NCBI GenBank assembly: GCA_025144025.1 | Contig: JALXWS010000009.1 | Span: 1 to 64,000, forward strand | Source: Corynebacterium sp. p3-SID1241 | GTDB taxonomy: Bacteria > Actinomycetota > Actinomycetes > Mycobacteriales > Mycobacteriaceae | Direction: 5' to 3' | Length of the DNA stretch: 64,000 nt | Part shown: one piece after another, positions 8,484-17,416 of the stretch | Position numbering within the stretch: the stretch's first letter is position 1 | Layout of the letters: each line of letters begins with the position of its first letter | Notes under the pieces: model-generated | Databases searched by the model: none | Seen by the model: only the letters and a program-made list of their open reading frames with translations | Told to the model about the DNA's origin: nothing | Made by a program: the position numbers and the translations under genes

Positions 8484-9122
8484 ATGGCGCATGACTTCAA
8501 GGTGCTTGATTCGCAGCTGCTTGTCGACGCCCCCATTCTCGCTCTTCGCCGCGATGAAGTTCTCATGCCCGGCGGCGTTTCCGCTTCCCGCGAGGTAGTC
8601 GAGCACCTGGGTGCGGTGGCCGTAGTGGCGATAGACCCAGATGAACGTGTTGCGATGGTGTATCAGTATCGCCATAGCGTGGGCAAGCGCCTGTGGGAGC
8701 TGCCGGCAGGTTTGCTCGATGTGCGAGGAGAAGATGAGCTGACCGGTGCGCAGCGCGAACTGCAGGAGGAAGCCGGGCTCAGTGCACAGACTTGGTCCGT
8801 GCTGACGGATTTGGTGACTTCTCCAGGATTCTGCGAAGAGGCGGTGCGAGTATTCCTTGCCTCGGACCTTTCCGAGGTTCCGCGGATGGATGCTACAGGA
8901 GACGAAGAAGCCGATATGGAGGTGGCTTGGGTAGCGCTGGAAGATGCCGTCAATAAGGTGCTGCGGGGTGAAATCGTGAATTCGATTGCCTGCAGTGGCA
9001 TCTTGGCTGCCTACGCGGTGCTTCGCGGCGGCAAACCGACTCGCAGCGTGGAGGCGCCATTTGAGCTGCGGCCGACGTCGATGAGCTCCCGCCGCTCAGG
9101 TGCGGACCTGAAGAAGCAGTGA
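8484..9122 (+). CDS. NUDIX hydrolase (ADP-ribose pyrophosphatase-like)
   Basis: 212 aa. Nudix box core is [15 protein letters not shown] preceded by [13 protein letters not shown], so the metal-binding REUxEExGU element is intact. Equivalent to Rv1700, an ADP-ribose hydrolase, and conserved next to xerD. RBS AAAGGA lies eight bases before ATG 8484. Its stop overlaps the xerD start by 4 bp (GTGA). Confidence 0.9.
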   Translation: MAHDFKVLDSQLLVDAPILALRRDEVLMPGGVSASREVVEHLGAVAVVAIDPDERVAMVYQYRHSVGKRLWELPAGLLDVRGEDELTGAQRELQEEAGLSAQTWSVLTDLVTSPGFCEEAVRVFLASDLSEVPRMDATGDEEADMEVAWVALEDAVNKVLRGEIVNSIACSGILAAYAVLRGGKPTRSVEAPFELRPTSMSSRRSGADLKKQ

Positions 9123-10006
9123 CCGCCGAAGATATAGCGCAGACTTGGCTCAATCACCTCGCGGTTGAGCGAGGTGTCTCTGCTAATACGCTGAGCAACT
9201 ATCGCCGCGATGTTCGCCGCTACGTTGGCTGGTTGCAGGATAGCGGGGTAGTAGATCTGCAGTCGGTGACGCGGCCAATGGTGGAGGCCTATCTCAAAGA
9301 CTTGCGGTCAAAAATGGCCGCCTCCTCAGCCAATCGTGCGCTTATCGTGGCGCGCGGTCTGCATAAATTTGCCGTGGCGGAGGGGGTCGTGGACGTAGAC
9401 GTCGCGGCTGAGGTAGCCCCTCCGTCAACCGGACAGCATTTGCCAGAGACACTATCGGTGGATGAGGTGTCCCGCCTTATCGAGGCGACTCCCACCGAAA
9501 CACCAGTGGATGTGCGCGACCGTGCACTGCTGGAGATGCTCTACGGTACCGGTGCGCGAATCTCAGAAGTTATCTCTCTCAATGTTGATGACGTTTCCTC
9601 CGCGCAAGAAGTAATTCGCCTCCGAGGCAAGGGAAATAAAGAGCGGATTGTGCCAATGGGCTCACACGCACGCCAGGCTATCGATGCGTATTTGGTACGG
9701 GCACGTCCGGCGCTCAATAAAGGTAAGACCCCGGCACTATTTTTGAATACTCGCGGCGGAGCTTTATCCCGTCAAAGCGCTTGGGCAGTGCTGAAGACGG
9801 CTGCGCAGCGCGTTGAGCTGGGCAAGTCCATTTCTCCGCACACCCTCCGGCATTCTTTTGCGACGCACCTTCTGGAAGGCGGCGCAGATGTGCGCACCGT
9901 GCAAGAATTGCTGGGGCATTCATCCGTGACGACGACGCAAATATATACTCACGTCACTGCCGATTCCTTGCGTGAGGTCTGGCGTACCGCGCACCCTCGC
10001 GCCTAA
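9119..10006 (+). CDS. xerD: site-specific tyrosine recombinase XerD
   Basis: 295 aa. N-terminal SAM-like core-binding domain (about 1-90) and C-terminal catalytic domain with the family residues: Arg in [10 protein letters not shown], Lys in RGKGNKER, HxxR in [12 protein letters not shown], His in [11 protein letters not shown] and the nucleophile Tyr in IYTHV. With XerC it resolves chromosome dimers at dif. GTG 9119 overlaps the NUDIX stop. Conserved chromosomal position marks it as housekeeping, not a phage integrase. Confidence 0.94.
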   Translation: MTAEDIAQTWLNHLAVERGVSANTLSNYRRDVRRYVGWLQDSGVVDLQSVTRPMVEAYLKDLRSKMAASSANRALIVARGLHKFAVAEGVVDVDVAAEVAPPSTGQHLPETLSVDEVSRLIEATPTETPVDVRDRALLEMLYGTGARISEVISLNVDDVSSAQEVIRLRGKGNKERIVPMGSHARQAIDAYLVRARPALNKGKTPALFLNTRGGALSRQSAWAVLKTAAQRVELGKSISPHTLRHSFATHLLEGGADVRTVQELLGHSSVTTTQIYTHVTADSLREVWRTAHPRA

Positions 10007-10018
10007 GAAAGGACCTAT

Positions 10019-11032
10019 ATGCATTCAACTCGATTGGCCGGTGCGGTGCTTTCCACCGCATTACTTTTTCCAGCAGCGGCGCACGCACAGTTGCCGCCCG
10101 AGGTGGAAGCCGCTATTGCTTCTCCCATCTCGGTTCCTGCAGGCCAGACTACGACCGTGAGCCTGCCTGTGCCAGCTGAGGCTAACTACTCGGGCGATGG
10201 GTGGAATGTCTCAGCCTCTGGTCCCTCCGCTACCATTACGGCCCCAGCAGAGGGCGGCCAAATCTCAGTGCCTGTGTCTGCTGAAGGTATGAACGCAACT
10301 CTCACGCTCGTCGCCGATGGTTCAGTAGCGCAGGAGGACATTCAGGAAGAAATTGACGGCGCGGACGGCGGCCCAGCACCAGCCCCGGATTCGAATCAGC
10401 CGGCTGAAGGTGGAAATGCCACAGCAGGCAAGGACGCCGAGGAGGAGGACGAGAAGCCTGCTCCAGCACAGGAAAAGGGAAACCTACCGGTAGTCCCTGG
10501 GAATAAGCCTGAGCGCCAACCGGCCGGGGAAGCCAATCTTCATGGTGCGGAATACGTCAACCTTGAGTCCCATATCGAAGGCAATACGATTACCGCGAAG
10601 ATGGGCCTCAAGCAGGCCTATGATCTCTACCAGCAGTTCAAGGGCACGGAAGAAAACGACGTCAAGCTGCGCTACCTCGATGGCGAAGGCAATATTATCC
10701 AGGGCGTAAAGCGTGATGTGGATGCGTCCTCGCGGACCCTCACCTTGACCTATCCGGACGGAGAGGCGCCTGATAATCCCTTCATTATGCAGTTGCTGCG
10801 CAACGATGGTTCTGGTGCTGCGCTAATCGTCACTTTGCAAGATCCTAATTATAAATCTGCGGCGAAGGACCTCGACGAGCGGCAGCGAGAAGCCCCTGAA
10901 GAAGAGGACGGGGATTCACATTTGGGCTGGATTATTGGCGGAGCAGCCGTGGCGGTACTGATTGCGCTCATAGCTCTAGCGGTGGCGCTCAAACGTCGTT
11001 CTAGTCAACGCCAAAAGCTTGATATAGACTAA
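10019..11032 (+). CDS. secreted, membrane-anchored protein of unknown function
   Basis: 337 aa type I membrane protein. A Sec signal peptide ends at AHA-Q (about residue 24). An extracellular beta-rich stretch follows, then a Pro/Glu/Ala-rich disordered linker (about 105-165) and a second folded domain (about 175-285). A C-terminal helix LGWIIGGAAVAVLIALIALA (about 302-321) is followed by a basic tail KRRSSQRQ. No LPXTG motif. RBS AAAGGA is seven bases upstream. It sits between xerD and parA; I do not recognise the family. Confidence 0.75.
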   Translation: MHSTRLAGAVLSTALLFPAAAHAQLPPEVEAAIASPISVPAGQTTTVSLPVPAEANYSGDGWNVSASGPSATITAPAEGGQISVPVSAEGMNATLTLVADGSVAQEDIQEEIDGADGGPAPAPDSNQPAEGGNATAGKDAEEEDEKPAPAQEKGNLPVVPGNKPERQPAGEANLHGAEYVNLESHIEGNTITAKMGLKQAYDLYQQFKGTEENDVKLRYLDGEGNIIQGVKRDVDASSRTLTLTYPDGEAPDNPFIMQLLRNDGSGAALIVTLQDPNYKSAAKDLDERQREAPEEEDGDSHLGWIIGGAAVAVLIALIALAVALKRRSSQRQKLDID

Positions 11033-11093
11033 ATCTCTGTACTTTTAAGCTGTAGCGGGTACGCTTTAATGACAACGTTGTAATCAACCCTAA

Positions 11094-11120
11094 GCCAAGT
11101 GTCATGGTCCGGAACTTGGC
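11094..11120 (+). promoter_or_regulatory. hairpin in the parA leader
   Basis: A perfect 7-bp inverted repeat GCCAAGT/ACTTGGC (11094-11100 and 11114-11120) separated by 13 bases lies just before the parA RBS (AAGGAAG). It could be a transcript hairpin or an operator. There is no T-run, so it is not a terminator. Confidence 0.4.
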
Positions 11121-11135
11121 GTCAAGGAAGCAGGT

Positions 11136-12014
11136 GTGACTGTGAGCGAAGAAGGTCTCTTTTCCGCCTCTGACGTAGAGGTGGGGCTGACCGGCCGTCC
11201 TATCCGCGAGTTACCAGAACCCGCCCCCTTGGAAAAGCATGGACCGGCGACCATCATTTCGATGTGTAATCAAAAGGGTGGCGTCGGTAAAACCACCTCT
11301 ACTATCAATATGGGCGCCTGCTTGGCCGAGTATGGCCGTAAAGTCCTCTTGGTTGACCTTGACCCTCAGGGGGCGCTTTCGGCGGGCCTCGGCCTCACGC
11401 ATGATGATATCGAGGACACGATCTATGACGTGATGCTCGATAGTCACACCTCAATTCACTCCGCTATCCAACACACTGGCGTTTCGGGGTTGGATTTAGT
11501 GCCGGCGAATATTGACCTTTCCGCTGCGGAAATTCAGATGGTCAATGAGGTTGGTCGCGAGCATACCCTGGCCCGCGCCTTGCGCCCGGTGCGCCGCGAT
11601 TATGATTTCATCATCATTGACTGCCAGCCGTCCTTAGGGCTGCTTACCGTTAACGCTCTAGCTTGCTCTCAGGGCGTTATCATCCCCATGGAGTGCGAGT
11701 TCTTCTCTCTGCGCGGTTTGGCGTTGTTGACCGATACCGTGGAAAAGGTTTCTGATCGCATCAATTTTGACCTTGAGGTTATGGGCATCTTGGTGACCAT
11801 GTTTGATCGCCGCACAAAGCATGCCCGGGAAGTTATGTCCCGAGTGGTGGACTACTTTGGCGATAAGGTCTTTGACACCGTTATTACTCGGACGGTACGT
11901 TTCCCTGAAACTTCAGTAGCTGGAGAGCCGATTACCACGTGGGCGCCTAATTCCCCGGCTACGCAGCAGTATCGTGATCTGGCCAAAGAGGTCATTGAAC
12001 GCTCTACCGTCTAA
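11136..12014 (+). CDS. ParA/Soj-family ATPase upstream of scpAB
   Basis: 292 aa. Deviant Walker A MCNQKGGVGKTTSTIN (about 46-61), Walker A' VDLDPQGALSAGLG and Walker B FIIIDCQPSLGLLTVNAL are all intact. This is the ParA-like ATPase encoded immediately before scpA in actinobacteria, distinct from the oriC-proximal ParA of parABS. It lacks a parB neighbour here. Gap to scpA is 6 bp. GTG 11136 is preceded by AAGGAAGCAGG. Confidence 0.88.
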   Translation: MTVSEEGLFSASDVEVGLTGRPIRELPEPAPLEKHGPATIISMCNQKGGVGKTTSTINMGACLAEYGRKVLLVDLDPQGALSAGLGLTHDDIEDTIYDVMLDSHTSIHSAIQHTGVSGLDLVPANIDLSAAEIQMVNEVGREHTLARALRPVRRDYDFIIIDCQPSLGLLTVNALACSQGVIIPMECEFFSLRGLALLTDTVEKVSDRINFDLEVMGILVTMFDRRTKHAREVMSRVVDYFGDKVFDTVITRTVRFPETSVAGEPITTWAPNSPATQQYRDLAKEVIERSTV

Positions 12015-12020
12015 GGCATC

Positions 12021-12818
12021 GTGACCCAGCCGGAGATTACGGGCTTTCGCATTGCGCTGCGAAATTTTGAGGGCCCTTTTGACCTGCTCTTGCAGCTTAT
12101 CCAGTCCAAAAAGATGGACGTAACTGACGTTGCGCTATCAGAGGTAACGGATGAGTTCGTTGCTTATACGCGTCAACTGGGTGAATCCGCGGATCTAGAC
12201 GAGACCACTGATTTTTTGCTGGTGGCAGCTACGCTTTTGGATCTGAAGGCGGCACGGCTTTTGCCGCGCGGTGATGTCGATGATATTGAAGATCTAGAGC
12301 TGCTGGAGTCGAGAGACCTCCTTTTTGCCCGGCTTTTGCAGTACAAGGCTTATAAGCAAGCGGCGGACCAATTCGCGGTATGGCAGCGGGAAGCGCAGCG
12401 CAGCTATCCGCGTGCGGTAGCAATCGAGGAGAAGTTTGCAGAACTCTTGCCACCAGTCTCGCTCGGTCATACGCCAGCTAGTTTTGCCGAACTTGCAGCG
12501 GGGGTTTTCCGCCCGAAGCCGCCGGAGGAAGTAGCTACTGGTCACGTGCACACCGTGGCGGTATCCGTGCCAGAGCAGGCCGGCAAGATCTTAGAAACTC
12601 TCAAGCTACTAGGAGCCGGCCAATGGACTAGTTTTGGCGCGCTCACCCGCGATTGCACGGTATCGATGCAGGTAGTTGGGCGCTTTCTTGCACTATTAGA
12701 GCTGTACAAGGCCAAGGCAGTGGATGCCCAGCAAGAAGAAGCGCTGGGCCAATTGGACCTATCGTGGACGGGCCTCAATGTTGACCCAGCGGTAGTGGCT
12801 GCCGCGAACTGGGATTAA
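12021..12818 (+). CDS. scpA: segregation and condensation protein A
   Basis: 265 aa kleisin subunit of the SMC-ScpAB condensin. The N-terminal signature FEGPFDLLLQLIQSKKMDVT is complete, and the C-terminal winged-helix region ends in FLALLELYKAKAV. Co-transcribed with the ParA-like gene. Its stop codon overlaps the stop of a convergent GNAT gene by 4 bp, so scpA and scpB are not contiguous here. Confidence 0.93.
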   Translation: MTQPEITGFRIALRNFEGPFDLLLQLIQSKKMDVTDVALSEVTDEFVAYTRQLGESADLDETTDFLLVAATLLDLKAARLLPRGDVDDIEDLELLESRDLLFARLLQYKAYKQAADQFAVWQREAQRSYPRAVAIEEKFAELLPPVSLGHTPASFAELAAGVFRPKPPEEVATGHVHTVAVSVPEQAGKILETLKLLGAGQWTSFGALTRDCTVSMQVVGRFLALLELYKAKAVDAQQEEALGQLDLSWTGLNVDPAVVAAANWD

Positions 12819-13381
12819 GGGCGCTTCTGGATGAACTCCAGCGTCTCAGGGGAGAGCTCGCGGTCAGAGTAGACGCGTACATCTGGCTCCTCTGGGTTGT
12901 CCTCGGTGCCAACGCGGCGCCCTTCCCATACCTGCTGAAGCCCTTGCTTTTCGATGACCCGGATCGACGCCGGGTGGTTTGTCGTAACGCGGGCCGTGAT
13001 GGGGGAGTCGGGATCAACTTGGCGGATACTCTTTAACGCCGCCGAGGTGATCTCTGTGGCAAAGCCTGAACCCCAATGGATGGGGCGCAGGCGGTATTTG
13101 ATGTCCCAGAAGCTTCCATCTTCGACGAAGATGGCACCGCCAACGCCAACGAATTCCGAAGGATTGTGGCGCATGTAGGCGGCCCAGGGGCCGAAGTGGT
13201 GAGCATCCCACGACTGGGAGGACGCCTGTGCGAGTGCGCGCGTGGTGCGGATATCGGCGAAGCGCCCGTTGGGTCGGTGGCTCCAAATTCGTCCGTCGCT
13301 GTAGACCTTGTGGGTCTCTTCGGTATTGGCGGCGGACAATGGGATGAGAATGAGTCTGTCGGTGCGTGTGATAGTTTCCAT
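12815..13381 (-). CDS. GNAT-family N-acetyltransferase
   Basis: 188 aa. RimJ/RimL-like GNAT fold: N-terminal TDRLILIPLS, central GVGGAIFVEDGSFWDIKYRL and the acetyl-CoA region WGSGFATEITSAALKSI, then NHPASIRVIEKQGLQQVWEG. Substrate unknown. Of two in-frame ATGs (13387, 13381) I prefer 13381 because a TAACAT box lies six bases upstream and neither has a Shine-Dalgarno. It is inserted antisense between scpA and scpB; I recall a similar acetyltransferase at this place in C. glutamicum, so it may be old in the genus. Confidence 0.85.
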   Translation of the reverse strand: METITRTDRLILIPLSAANTEETHKVYSDGRIWSHRPNGRFADIRTTRALAQASSQSWDAHHFGPWAAYMRHNPSEFVGVGGAIFVEDGSFWDIKYRLRPIHWGSGFATEITSAALKSIRQVDPDSPITARVTTNHPASIRVIEKQGLQQVWEGRRVGTEDNPEEPDVRVYSDRELSPETLEFIQKRP

Positions 13382-13455
13382 GGTCATATGTTAGCCGAGT
13401 CACAGAGCGGATCGAAAGTGATCTGGGAAAATTCAGTCAGCATTCTCTCCTGCAG

Positions 13456-13461
13456 TAAGCT
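13456..13461 (+). promoter_or_regulatory. candidate -10 box, leaderless scpB transcript
   Basis: TAAGCT lies eight bases before ATG 13470. This would place transcription start on the start codon and give scpB its own promoter downstream of the antisense GNAT gene. Confidence 0.45.
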
Positions 13462-13469
13462 TGTCTCCT

Positions 13470-14024
13470 ATGGATCTTCCCCTCATCTCGCAGCTGCGTT
13501 CCCGCCTTGAGTCAATCCTGCTCGTGCTCGACTCTCCGGCTTCGGTGGAGTCTTTAGCGCGTGCGTTGGGGGCAGAAAGGGACGTCGTCAGTGATTGCTT
13601 GCGTTCTATTCAGCGGGAGTTGGATAGTCGCGGTTCTGGTATTGACCTGCGCGAGACCCAAGAGGGGTGGCGGTTTTATACGCGCACCGAGAATGCCGGC
13701 GCGGTTGAAGAATTTCTTTTGGATGGTGCCCAGACAAAGCTGTCACGCGCTGCCCTAGAGACGCTAGCGGTGGTAGCTTACCGCCAGCCCGTAACGCGCC
13801 AGCAAGTGGCAGCGGTTCGTGGAGTTAACGTCGATGGCGTCATGCGTACTCTGAACCTGCGCGGGTTGGTCCGGGAGCTGCCGCAGGATGATTTTGAAGG
13901 CGCGGCGCACCGGTATGAAACGACGGAATTGTTCCTAGAGCTTTTGGGGATTGATTCCTTGGATCGTCTGCCGGATCTAGCGCCACTGCTTCCTGACGTG
14001 GAGGCGATCGACGAAGAGTACTAA
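13470..14024 (+). CDS. scpB: segregation and condensation protein B
   Basis: 184 aa with two winged-helix domains. It has the family motifs SILLVLDSPASVESLARALG at the N-terminus and ALETLAVVAYRQPVTRQQVA with RGVNVDGVMRTL in the second domain. Partner of ScpA in condensin. ATG 13470 is chosen over TTG 13461 because the TTG overlaps the putative -10 box and neither has an RBS. rluB follows after 55 bp with its own RBS. Confidence 0.92.
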   Translation: MDLPLISQLRSRLESILLVLDSPASVESLARALGAERDVVSDCLRSIQRELDSRGSGIDLRETQEGWRFYTRTENAGAVEEFLLDGAQTKLSRAALETLAVVAYRQPVTRQQVAAVRGVNVDGVMRTLNLRGLVRELPQDDFEGAAHRYETTELFLELLGIDSLDRLPDLAPLLPDVEAIDEEY

Positions 14025-14079
14025 CGTGGGGTAGGATTGCCCAGGTAATTTCATATCTTCGAGAGAAAAGGACACGTAC

Positions 14080-14991
14080 GTGACTCCTCCCGCTCGCCGT
14101 GACGGCACACCGGAAAAGAAGCAGCGAGACAGTGACATCATTGTCTCCAATGCGAAACCGGCCCGCCACCAGCATGTGTCAAAGAAAAAGCAGAAGGCCA
14201 CCGCAGAATCCGTAGCCCGCGATTTGGGTGCCGATTGGCTGGTAGATGGAGACAAGCCCAAGGGAGAGCGCCTCCAGAAGGTGCTCGCCAAGGCTGGCGT
14301 CGCTTCTCGTCGCCACGCAGAAATCCTCATCGATGCCGAACGTGTTGAGGTTAATGGCAAGGTAATCACCAAGCAAGGTGTGAAGGTAGACCCATCTGTT
14401 GATGTTATCCGCGTAGACGGTGTACGCGTCAACGTCAATGAAGAGCAGGAATATTTCGTGCTCAATAAGCCACGCGGCATGCAGTCGACCATGTCTGATG
14501 ACCTAGGCCGCCCGTGTGTGGGCGATGTGGTTTCAGAAAAGGTCGCAGCCGGCCAGCGACTCTTTCACGTCGGCCGCCTCGACGCCGATACGGAAGGCCT
14601 GCTCATCCTCACTAATGATGGCGAGTTAGCCAACCGCTTGATGCACCCCAAGTACGAGGTGACCAAGACTTACCTCGCCACCGTTCTGGGCGAGGCCGAT
14701 AGGAAGCTCGTGCGACAGCTCAAGGAAGGCATCGAGTTGGAAGACGGAGTGGCAAAGGCCGACTTTGCACAGGTCGTTGATACCAACCAGGGCTATTCCT
14801 TAGTGCGGCTTGAGCTCCATGAGGGGCGCAAGCACATTGTGCGTCGCATGTTGAAGGAGGCGGGATTCCCCGTGCAGCGTTTGGTGCGTACCAAACTGCA
14901 TACGGTGCAGCTGGGCGATATGAAGCCTGGTGGCCTGCGTGCGCTCAACTCCAGCGAGTTGACTAGTTTGTACAAGGCGGTGGAAATGTAA
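14080..14991 (+). CDS. rluB: 23S rRNA pseudouridine synthase (RluB/RsuA family)
   Basis: 303 aa. A basic unstructured tail (about 1-60), an S4 domain (RLQKVLAKAGVASRRHAEIL, about 64-83) and the synthase domain with the catalytic-Asp motif GRLDADTEGLLILTNDG. The C-terminus contains EGRKHIVRRMLKEAGFPV. Modifies uridine in helix 89 of 23S rRNA in RluB homologues. RBS AAAGGA before GTG 14080. It overlaps cmk by one base (TAATG), as in the conserved scpB-rluB-cmk-der order. Confidence 0.9.
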   Translation: MTPPARRDGTPEKKQRDSDIIVSNAKPARHQHVSKKKQKATAESVARDLGADWLVDGDKPKGERLQKVLAKAGVASRRHAEILIDAERVEVNGKVITKQGVKVDPSVDVIRVDGVRVNVNEEQEYFVLNKPRGMQSTMSDDLGRPCVGDVVSEKVAAGQRLFHVGRLDADTEGLLILTNDGELANRLMHPKYEVTKTYLATVLGEADRKLVRQLKEGIELEDGVAKADFAQVVDTNQGYSLVRLELHEGRKHIVRRMLKEAGFPVQRLVRTKLHTVQLGDMKPGGLRALNSSELTSLYKAVEM

Positions 14992-15686
14992 TGATTTCTA
15001 ATTTGCCAAACGAAGGCCTCATCCTAGCGGTAGATGGCCCTTCTGGAACTGGAAAATCGACTACTTGCCGTGCCCTAGCCAAGCAGCTGGGGGCAAAATA
15101 CGTCGACACCGGTGCAATGTATCGTGTGGCAACGCTTGCCGTGCTGCGCAAAGGCGTGGACCCTGCAGACACCGCCGCGGTCATTGCAGCTACCGCGGAT
15201 CTGCCTCTGGAGGTATCCGATGACCCGGATTCCACCGAGGTTCTCCTCGGCGGCGAGGACGTCTCGCGCGTTATTCGAGAAGATGAGGTTACTCGCAATG
15301 TGTCCGCAGTATCCGCCATTCCGGAGGTGCGCGAGAACCTGGTTGCGCTGCAGCGCAAGCTTGCCCGCGAGGCTCACCGCGCGATTGTAGAAGGCCGCGA
15401 TATTGGCACTGTCGTGCTTGCCGACGCCCCCGCTAAGGCATTCATGACTGCCTCTGCCGAGGTCCGCGCTCAGCGCCGCCAAGCTCAAAATGAAAGGTCG
15501 GGCATCGCTTCGGATTACGAGACGGTACTCGCAGACGTCCAGCGCCGGGACGCTGCGGATTCTTCCCGCAAGGCCTCACCTCTGCGCCCAGCGGAAGACG
15601 CAACCCTAGTCGATACCTCCAATATGAGCCCAGAGGATGTGCTGGAAGCTCTGATTAACGTGGTAAAGGAGTCTGTCAATGACTAA
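14991..15686 (+). CDS. cmk: cytidylate kinase
   Basis: 231 aa. Phosphorylates CMP and dCMP. P-loop [17 protein letters not shown] (about 14-30), then [14 protein letters not shown] and the NMP-binding [19 protein letters not shown]. Full length for the family. Its start overlaps the rluB stop and its end overlaps der by 8 bp, so all three are translationally coupled. Confidence 0.95.
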   Translation: MISNLPNEGLILAVDGPSGTGKSTTCRALAKQLGAKYVDTGAMYRVATLAVLRKGVDPADTAAVIAATADLPLEVSDDPDSTEVLLGGEDVSRVIREDEVTRNVSAVSAIPEVRENLVALQRKLAREAHRAIVEGRDIGTVVLADAPAKAFMTASAEVRAQRRQAQNERSGIASDYETVLADVQRRDAADSSRKASPLRPAEDATLVDTSNMSPEDVLEALINVVKESVND

Positions 15687-17259
15687 TCACGATCCCCAGG
15701 AAGAGTCGGAGACTCAGTTCCATTACCCGGCCGGAAAGTTCGATGATGAGGTGGTAGAAGCCGCTCCTGGTTGGGCCGCCGATGATTTCAATACCGAGGA
15801 ATTCGACTATGACTTCGATGACTCGGAATTTGGTGAGGCTGATTATGGCGATGTCGCACAGACCGAAGACGCACTGAGTGAAGAGGAGTGGGAGGAGCTC
15901 TCCCGCGCTTTCGGTGTGGAGTCCGATGATCACACCGAAGAAGCTTTGTGCACGGTGGCCGTAGTCGGTCGCCCAAATGTGGGTAAGTCCTCCTTGGTTA
16001 ACCGTTTCCTTGGCCGCCGCGAAGCGGTGGTAGAGGACCACCCTGGCGTTACTCGTGACCGAATTTCCTACGTTGCGGACTGGAACGGTCAGCGCTTTTT
16101 GGTGCAGGACACCGGCGGCTGGGATCCCAACGTGAAGGGCATCCATGCAGCAATCGCTCGCCAGGCAGAGGTAGCGATGGAAACCGCTGATGTCATCGTC
16201 ATGGTGGTGGATACCAAGGTGGGCATCACGGAGACGGATGAGGTCATGGCTCGCCGCCTGCAAAAGTCCCCCGTGCCCGTGATTTTGGTATCGAATAAGT
16301 TCGATTCCGATAATCAGTACGCGGATATGGCGGAATTTTATGCCTTGGGCCTGGGGGATCCGTGGCCCGTATCCGCCCAGCATGGTCGCGGCGGTGCGGA
16401 CGTGCTCGATGAGATTTTGCGTGTCTTCCCTGAAGAGCCCCGGCAAACCGCGATTACCTCGGGGCCACGCCGAGTAGCACTGGTGGGCAAGCCTAATGTG
16501 GGCAAGTCCTCGCTGCTGAATAAGCTCACCAGCGAGGAGCGCTCCGTGGTGGATAACGTTGCGGGAACCACTGTGGATCCGGTGGACTCGCTGGTCCAAT
16601 TGGATGAGCAACTGTGGAAGTTTATCGATACCGCGGGCCTGCGCAAAAAGGTAAAGAACGCCCAGGGGCATGAGTACTACGCCTCCTTGCGTACTCGCGG
16701 CGTCATCGATGCTGCCGAAGTCTGCATCATGCTTATCGACGCCTCTGAAGAGATTTCCGAGCAAGACCAGCGCGTGCTCAATATGGTGCTCGAGGCGGGC
16801 AAGGCCCTGGTGATTGCGTTTAATAAGTGGGACCTCATGGATGAGGACCGCCGTTACTACCTGGACCGCGAGATTGATCAGCAGCTGAGCCACTTGCCGT
16901 GGGTAACGCGCGTTAATATTTCAGCAGAAACTGGCCGCGCTCTACAGAAGCTAGAACCGGCTATGATAGAGGCGCTGGAGAGCTGGGATCAGCGTGTCTC
17001 CACGGGCCAGCTGAATAACTGGATGCGTGAGGCTATTGCGGCTAATCCACCGCCAATGAAGAACAATCGCCTGCCGCGAGTGTTGTTTGCCACCCAGGCA
17101 TCTACGCAGCCGCCGACCATTGTTTTGTTCACGACGGGCTTTTTGGATGCGGCGTATCGCCGCTATCTCGAGCGCAAGTTCCGCGAGCGCTTTGGCTTCC
17201 ATGGGACGCCTATTCGCATCGCGGTTCGAGTAAGGGAGCGCCGCGGCAAAAAGCGCTAG
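15679..17259 (+). CDS. der: ribosome-assembly GTPase Der (EngA)
   Basis: 526 aa with two tandem GTPase domains and a C-terminal KH-like domain. G1 motifs are [14 protein letters not shown] (about 97-110) and [14 protein letters not shown] (about 272-285); G3 motifs are DTGGWD and [12 protein letters not shown]-type G4 motifs are SNKFD and FNKWD. An acidic extension of about 90 residues ([19 protein letters not shown]) precedes the first G domain, as in other actinobacterial Der proteins. RBS AAAGGAG. A strong terminator follows. Confidence 0.94.
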   Translation: MTNHDPQEESETQFHYPAGKFDDEVVEAAPGWAADDFNTEEFDYDFDDSEFGEADYGDVAQTEDALSEEEWEELSRAFGVESDDHTEEALCTVAVVGRPNVGKSSLVNRFLGRREAVVEDHPGVTRDRISYVADWNGQRFLVQDTGGWDPNVKGIHAAIARQAEVAMETADVIVMVVDTKVGITETDEVMARRLQKSPVPVILVSNKFDSDNQYADMAEFYALGLGDPWPVSAQHGRGGADVLDEILRVFPEEPRQTAITSGPRRVALVGKPNVGKSSLLNKLTSEERSVVDNVAGTTVDPVDSLVQLDEQLWKFIDTAGLRKKVKNAQGHEYYASLRTRGVIDAAEVCIMLIDASEEISEQDQRVLNMVLEAGKALVIAFNKWDLMDEDRRYYLDREIDQQLSHLPWVTRVNISAETGRALQKLEPAMIEALESWDQRVSTGQLNNWMREAIAANPPPMKNNRLPRVLFATQASTQPPTIVLFTTGFLDAAYRRYLERKFRERFGFHGTPIRIAVRVRERRGKKR

Positions 17260-17293
17260 CAGTATGCCCGTTACGCTGGGATTATAGCACTGA

Positions 17294-17342
17294 GGCGAGC
17301 GAATCTGGCACCGGACACGGTGTGAGAATTCGCTCGCCTTTC
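17294..17342 (+). terminator. rho-independent terminator after der
   Basis: Perfect 11-bp stem GGCGAGCGAAT/ATTCGCTCGCC (17294-17304, 17328-17338) with an internal CACCG/CGGTG hairpin, ending in TTTCC. It closes the parA-to-der region. Confidence 0.8.
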
Positions 17343-17398
17343 CGTTTATGCCCGTTCATGTGGGCCTAGATAGGATATAACCAGTTATTTGTTCGCTT

Positions 17399-17414
17399 TG
17401 TGACGAAAGTCGCA
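17399..17414 (+). promoter_or_regulatory. candidate GlxR (CRP-type) operator upstream of the dicarboxylate carrier
   Basis: TGTGACGAAAGTCGCA matches the corynebacterial GlxR consensus TGTGA-N6-TCACA with one mismatch. It ends two bases before the ATG, where binding would block transcription or initiation. A possible -10 (TAGGAT or TATAAC) lies at about 17371-17381. Confidence 0.4.
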
Positions 17415-17416
17415 GC

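Noticed and set aside
9119..10006. Tyrosine recombinase as a sign of an integrated mobile element
   Set aside because: It sits in the conserved NUDIX-xerD-parA order and has XerD features; no att-like repeats flank it.
15676..16893. Long open frame (405 codons) on the minus strand
   Set aside because: Entirely antisense to der, which has full GTPase motifs; the antisense product has no family pattern or RBS.
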